DNA of 8,940 bases, from NCBI GenBank assembly GCA_013214445.1, contig JABSPG010000140.1, positions 1 to 8,940 on the forward strand. The letters are read 5' to 3'. Shown here piece by piece: positions 5,759-8,940 of this stretch. A model generated the notes under the pieces. The model saw nothing but the letters and a program-made list of their open reading frames with translations. It was not told where the DNA came from and ran no database searches. Source of the DNA: Ekhidna sp. (GTDB lineage: Bacteria > Bacteroidota > Bacteroidia > Cytophagales > Cyclobacteriaceae). Made by a program: the position numbers and the translations under genes. Each line of letters starts with the position of its first letter. Position 1 is the first letter of the stretch.

Positions 5759-7537
5759 TCAGATCACTTCCATCTTTTTCATAATGAAGCTAGCACTTTT
5801 GTTTTGACAGATGCCGTCTCTCAGTTTGTAGTCGAAGACAAGTTCATCATTTACGATCTCTACCTCAAAGCGTTTATTGATCAGTGAGTCTGAGAATTCA
5901 TTGGCGACATTACAAACCTCAAGATCGTGTGTAGCAATACCTCCGAAAACTTCCTTTTTTGCCATTTTTCGTATGACTTCTATGGTGCCATTTCGCTTAT
6001 CGTCAGAGTTGGTTCCTCTCAGAATCTCGTCTAATAGCACGAAGCATGGCTCTTGCTCCAGACGATCCATGATGTATTTGAGCCGCTTTACTTCTGCATA
6101 AAAATAGGACTCACTATCGTTTAGTGAATCTGATAAACGCATGGAGACCAATACTGGCAGGGGATGCACTGTAGCACGCTTGGAAAATACAGGAGCACCG
6201 ATTCCCGCCAAAACCATATTTACACCAACCGTGCGAAGGAAGGTACTTTTTCCACTCATATTCGATCCTGTGAGGATAAAGAAATTGTGGTCTTTGAAAC
6301 TGATGGAATTGGTGACCGTCTTTTCCCCTGGAATAAGTGGATGCCCTAAATCTTCAAATTCAATTCGTTTTTCCGTGTTGATGTTTGGATAGGTAAAGCT
6401 GGGATTATTGTAGTGAAAATTAGCCAGGCTATTGAGCTTCTCCATTTCACCAATTACATCTAGCCACTGTTTGACATGTCTTGCGTGATTCTGTCGCCAG
6501 TTTTTGATGCCCCTCAAGATATGGACGTGATAGAGCAAAATACCGTTGAGTATTGGGCCAGCAAAAATATTGGTAAGGTGCTCGAGTCTTTCAAAAAGCG
6601 CAGAGAGCTGTTGGATCGCTTTGCTAGCATTCTCCTGCTCCTGCTTTAGGGTTGCCTGCAGGCCTTTTAATTTCCTTGATTGAAACGCTTGATCTTCTAT
6701 CGATTTCAGCAATAGCGCATATTGCTTCAAAACCTTCTCCGTTTCAGTAGAGGTAAGCAGTTCGTAACGTAATTCCTTATAATGCAATCCTAGGATTACT
6801 AAGTTCAAGAGCATGAACATTCCGGTGATATTGCCGGCTAAGCTGTAGTCAAGCACAAAATACCCAAACATCATTGTCAGTACGAGAATGGGCAATACAA
6901 AAGTCAAAATCCGTATTGTAAGACTGCTTTTTGATCCTGGCTTTTGTGACCATTCCATCAATTGATCGTATCCTTCCTGGCTACTTTCTTCTAGTCTACC
7001 AAGAGCATAGATTTCGTGCCGCCAGTCAAGCAAGGGGGTGAGCTCCTTAACGGCCTCTTGAGTGGCTTCAATTTCTTGTTTTGGAAGAATGGATAAAAGT
7101 GACTTAGCCAAAATTTGTTTCCCTCTGAGAGTAGCGGTTCTATTGAGGCTTTGGAATAACGAATGATTACCAAAAAAATCCAAGTCATACGAGTAGGGGT
7201 GATCATGCTGACTCAGTTCTGCCCCATCTTCATAAACCAATTCTCCTTTTTCAAGATAGCTGATTTCGTCTTGGTTGATGGCAACTTTTTCATCTGCCAT
7301 TCTCCTTTTCCATCTAATTACACGATGTTTCCTCACGAGCAGTAAAAAAACCGCTGTGGAAAGTAACCCACAGATTAGGAGCACTGGCTGGTCTGAGGAA
7401 TAATACTGATAGAACAAAGTAGCACTTGCCAAGGCAACTATGAGTCGAGTGATACTCATCTTTTTGTCTCTTGCCGACAGGTTCTCCGCCTCTTTTGTTA
7501 AGGTTTCAATGTTGCTTTGGTAGGTATTCACATTCAC
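5759..7537 (-). CDS. Membrane-anchored MutS-family ATPase (MutS domain V, no mismatch-recognition domain)
   Basis: The protein has 592 aa. GTG at 7537 is chosen: an in-frame TAA lies seven codons upstream, and starting at the next ATG (7459) would remove the N-terminal helix that precedes the first membrane segment. Two hydrophobic segments (~30-46 and ~51-68) are followed by a basic stretch (69-80). Two more lie at ~207-229 and ~234-252. Residues ~262-320 are helical and coiled-coil-like, resembling the MutS lever/clamp helices. The C-terminal ATPase has Walker A GSNMSGKST (424-432), an S-D-S-L-N-D-S-E-S-Y-F-Y-A-E signature (469-482), Walker B FVLLDE (499-504) followed by ILRGTN, and the H-loop ATHDLEV (His537). 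The N-terminal mismatch-binding and connector domains of MutS1 are missing and there is no Smr domain as in MutS2, so classical mismatch repair is unlikely. The ATPase should face the cytoplasm. It lies 67 bp after the HMA gene. Cellular role unknown. Confidence 0.9.
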   Translation of the reverse strand: MNVNTYQSNIETLTKEAENLSARDKKMSITRLIVALASATLFYQYYSSDQPVLLICGLLSTAVFLLLVRKHRVIRWKRRMADEKVAINQDEISYLEKGELVYEDGAELSQHDHPYSYDLDFFGNHSLFQSLNRTATLRGKQILAKSLLSILPKQEIEATQEAVKELTPLLDWRHEIYALGRLEESSQEGYDQLMEWSQKPGSKSSLTIRILTFVLPILVLTMMFGYFVLDYSLAGNITGMFMLLNLVILGLHYKELRYELLTSTETEKVLKQYALLLKSIEDQAFQSRKLKGLQATLKQEQENASKAIQQLSALFERLEHLTNIFAGPILNGILLYHVHILRGIKNWRQNHARHVKQWLDVIGEMEKLNSLANFHYNNPSFTYPNINTEKRIEFEDLGHPLIPGEKTVTNSISFKDHNFFILTGSNMSGKSTFLRTVGVNMVLAGIGAPVFSKRATVHPLPVLVSMRLSDSLNDSESYFYAEVKRLKYIMDRLEQEPCFVLLDEILRGTNSDDKRNGTIEVIRKMAKKEVFGGIATHDLEVCNVANEFSDSLINKRFEVEIVNDELVFDYKLRDGICQNKSASFIMKKMEVI

Positions 7538-7604
7538 TATGTTCTGCTTGCAAGGTTAAAGGTTTATTTGCCTTGTGAACAGCTGATTTTGCAGGTTCGA
7601 GAAA
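7538..7604 (-). other. Intergenic gap between the HMA gene and the MutS-like gene; no recognisable promoter or terminator
   Basis: This 67-bp gap separates the receptor/HMA pair from the MutS-led block. I looked on the minus strand for a Bacteroidota promoter (TTTG, then TAnnTTTG about 20 bp on) and found none. I also found no hairpin with a U-tract. The only symmetric element is the 8-bp palindrome CTTGCAAG at 7547-7554, about 10 bp before the GTG start. Read-through from the metal genes is therefore possible but not shown. Confidence 0.3.
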
Positions 7605-8009
7605 TTAATTGTTGTTTGGCTTTAACGGGACTTGTGGATTTGGTGTTCCGTGAGAACCATCCTTGCAGCACATTGGGAGTTTTTCGTAAGCGATCGGGTT
7701 TCTAGTCAATGTGTCCGCATGATATCCGACCATGGTAATCCGCTTTCTTAAAGTCTCAGCATCAGTCTTCTTTGCGTTGTAGGTGATGGTCATAACTTTA
7801 TCTTCCAGATTCAACAAAGCCTCTTTTACTCCTTTTTCGAATGCCAAATCCTTCTCCAAGGCATATTGGCACATTTCACATATTGCAGAAGTTTGGATTT
7901 CTATCTGATAGCCCTTGTCTACTTCCACAGGTTGCTTTTGAGCGAGACCAACAAGAGCAACCAAACAAAAGGTCAGTGTACTACTAATTTTTAATTTCAA
8001 AGTATTCAT
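7605..8009 (-). CDS. Secreted heavy-metal-associated (HMA) domain protein, probable periplasmic metal chaperone
   Basis: ATG at 8009 opens a signal peptide (~1-23, ending VGLAQ). The mature part is a single ferredoxin-like HMA domain (~33-100): a QIEIQTSAICEMC strand-loop with the metal-binding Cys44-x-x-Cys47, the VKEALLNLEDKVMTITYNAKKT core, and the helix plus GYHAD strand that end the fold. Cytoplasmic CopZ/Atx1 proteins have G-M-T-C-x-x-C; this one has S-A-I-C-E-M-C, a form I associate with exported Bacteroidota HMA proteins. After the domain comes AYEKLPMCCKDGSHG (108-121), with an adjacent Cys114-Cys115 pair and a histidine that could add a second metal site, then a Pro/Asn-rich end. 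The start is 12 bp from the stop of the TonB-dependent receptor, which indicates co-transcription. Binding of Cu(I) or a similar soft metal is inferred from the family; the actual metal is not determined by sequence. Confidence 0.88.
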   Translation of the reverse strand: MNTLKLKISSTLTFCLVALVGLAQKQPVEVDKGYQIEIQTSAICEMCQYALEKDLAFEKGVKEALLNLEDKVMTITYNAKKTDAETLRKRITMVGYHADTLTRNPIAYEKLPMCCKDGSHGTPNPQVPLKPNNN

Positions 8010-8021
8010 TTCTGTTCTTAT

Positions 8022-8940
8022 TTAATTCTTAATCTTATATCTAAACCCTGCATAGATCATTCTTCCTGCTATGGGAGCCCAAACGATTGAGGCATCAAAA
8101 TCATCACCAAATGGGTTCTCAGCATCAATAATCGGATCGTCTTGCGTAAATCCCAATAAGTTTTCTGATCCAAGGTAAATACTCCCCCAGCGGAACCCAC
8201 GACTTACCTGAGCGTTCAGCAGGAAGAAATCAGGGGAGCTTCGAGGACGCTGCAATTCCATGGGCTTATCAGCGGTGTTTGGTAGTCTTTTTGAACCAAA
8301 CCACTGAAGGGTGGCATCTGCTTTCCATTTGTCAAACTTGGTAGCATAGGAGGTGTTTAGGAAGAATCTGTCGCGAGCGTTGAAAGGCACGTCTCTCAAT
8401 TCACCATTGATGGTGGCTTTTACATCGTAATATTTGTATGCAGCTTTGGCACTAAAACGATCTGAGAATTGATAGCTCCCCTCCAATTGAAAGCTATGGG
8501 CATATGAATCTCCTCTTAAGTTGTACACCCTTAGTTGGCTTGAGCTTGCGTCCATGTCATAAATCAGCTGATTTTCGAACGTGGTGTAGAAATAATCGGC
8601 AATGAGGTTAAGCTTTTTTTCTCCAATTGTTATGACAGAAACCAAGCTTCCGCCCATGTTCCATGAGACCTCCGGTTCGGGATCTTCTTCCACTATCAAC
8701 TGGCGTGACGAAATAAGCACACTGCTATTTTCAACGATTGCGTTAGGCGTACGATAGCCTCTACCTACCGCAAGTCGCAAAGTGGTATTTTCTAAAACCT
8801 GATATCGGCTGTGCATTCTTGGAGTGAAATAAGTTCCATAGAGATTATGAAAATCACTTCTTGCCCCTAGAAGTAAAGTGAATTTTTCGCCTTCTGAATA
8901 GGTGTATTCGTAGTAGATACCCGGGATAATCACTTGTCTA
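8022..8940 (-). CDS. TonB-dependent outer-membrane receptor, C-terminal beta-barrel (5' partial)
   Basis: The frame runs off the right edge; the GTG at 8933 is internal Val, since codons Arg-Gln precede it with no stop. About 305 C-terminal residues are present. They show the alternating aromatic/polar pattern of a 22-strand barrel end: a YYEYTYSEGEKFTLLLGARSD-type strand pair, YFTPRMHSRYQVLENTTLRL, GRGYRTPNAI (a TonB-receptor barrel motif), then DYFYTTFENQLIYDM, DRFFLNTSYATKFDKW, VSRGFRWGSIYLGSENLLGF, and a terminal strand IYAGFRYKIKN. The plug domain, TonB box, any N-terminal carboxypeptidase-like domain and the signal peptide lie outside the window. The HMA-domain gene 12 bp downstream suggests a metal or metal-chelate substrate. 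That is inference from context, because nothing in this barrel half fixes the ligand. Confidence 0.9.
   Translation of the reverse strand, partial: RQVIIPGIYYEYTYSEGEKFTLLLGARSDFHNLYGTYFTPRMHSRYQVLENTTLRLAVGRGYRTPNAIVENSSVLISSRQLIVEEDPEPEVSWNMGGSLVSVITIGEKKLNLIADYFYTTFENQLIYDMDASSSQLRVYNLRGDSYAHSFQLEGSYQFSDRFSAKAAYKYYDVKATINGELRDVPFNARDRFFLNTSYATKFDKWKADATLQWFGSKRLPNTADKPMELQRPRSSPDFFLLNAQVSRGFRWGSIYLGSENLLGFTQDDPIIDAENPFGDDFDASIVWAPIAGRMIYAGFRYKIKN

Noticed and set aside
5746..5764. 5-bp inverted repeat at the MutS-like stop codon as a terminator
   Set aside because: The stem is too short, the loop is 9 nt and there is no U-tract; mentioned only as part of the stop-codon hairpin observation.
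5877..6392. Plus-strand frames opposite the MutS ATPase domain
   Set aside because: They mirror conserved Walker and signature codons of the minus-strand gene; composition is not protein-like and no start context supports them.
6991..7206. Minus-strand frame of 71 codons inside the MutS-like gene
   Set aside because: It is an alternative frame of a strongly supported gene with no domain or signal; no programmed frameshift signal was seen.
7517..7705. Plus-strand frame across the MutS/HMA gap
   Set aside because: Overlaps both flanking genes on the opposite strand, with no motifs; treated as a shadow.
1..8940. Possible mobile element, defence island or CRISPR locus
   Set aside because: No transposase, integrase, nuclease, toxin-antitoxin pair, terminal inverted repeats or spaced direct repeats were found. 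The MutS-like ATPase and WD40 protein alone do not justify a defence call, especially as the WD40 protein is predicted to be secreted.

Overview
The window looks like chromosomal DNA from a member of the Bacteroidota, probably Cytophagales-like; no genus can be assigned. This is inferred from four things: an AT-leaning composition, PD40 propeller, WD40 and DUF6503-type secreted proteins, a TonB-dependent receptor paired with a periplasmic heavy-metal (HMA) protein, and gene starts that mostly lack an obvious Shine-Dalgarno sequence. I see no rRNA, tRNA, CRISPR array, insertion sequence, integrase or phage gene. Coding density is high and no gene-free stretch exceeds about 110 bp.

Layout. One plus-strand gene (1-1541) is cut by the left edge. 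It encodes an envelope protein with PD40 repeats, a carboxypeptidase-regulatory-like domain and a C-terminal SPOR domain. It converges on a run of seven minus-strand genes that fills the rest of the window. In transcription order (right to left) these are: the C-terminal part of a TonB-dependent receptor (cut by the right edge), a secreted HMA-domain protein 12 bp downstream, a membrane-anchored MutS-type ATPase without mismatch-recognition domains, a secreted WD40 protein, a DUF6503-type lipoprotein, an esterase-fold protein with a TPR-like tail, and a small secreted protein of unknown function.

How the genes may work together. The receptor and HMA protein form a convincing two-gene unit for metal handling at the envelope, plausibly copper. 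The next five genes are co-oriented with gaps of about 50-107 bp and could be read as one unit, but I found no convincing promoter and no U-tract terminator, so the transcript boundaries are open. Four of these five carry export signals and the fifth is predicted to be membrane-embedded, so the block is strongly biased towards the cell envelope.

The most notable sequence-level observation is in the esterase-like gene, where glutamate replaces the expected catalytic serine in the nucleophile elbow while the downstream histidine motif remains. Next are the four-helix membrane MutS ATPase and a short secreted WD40 protein whose head and tail resemble the C-terminal half of much larger bacterial WD40 proteins. 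I do not see a clear, self-contained undescribed system. The five-gene minus-strand block is the best candidate, but it may simply be a set of Bacteroidota core-genome neighbours.
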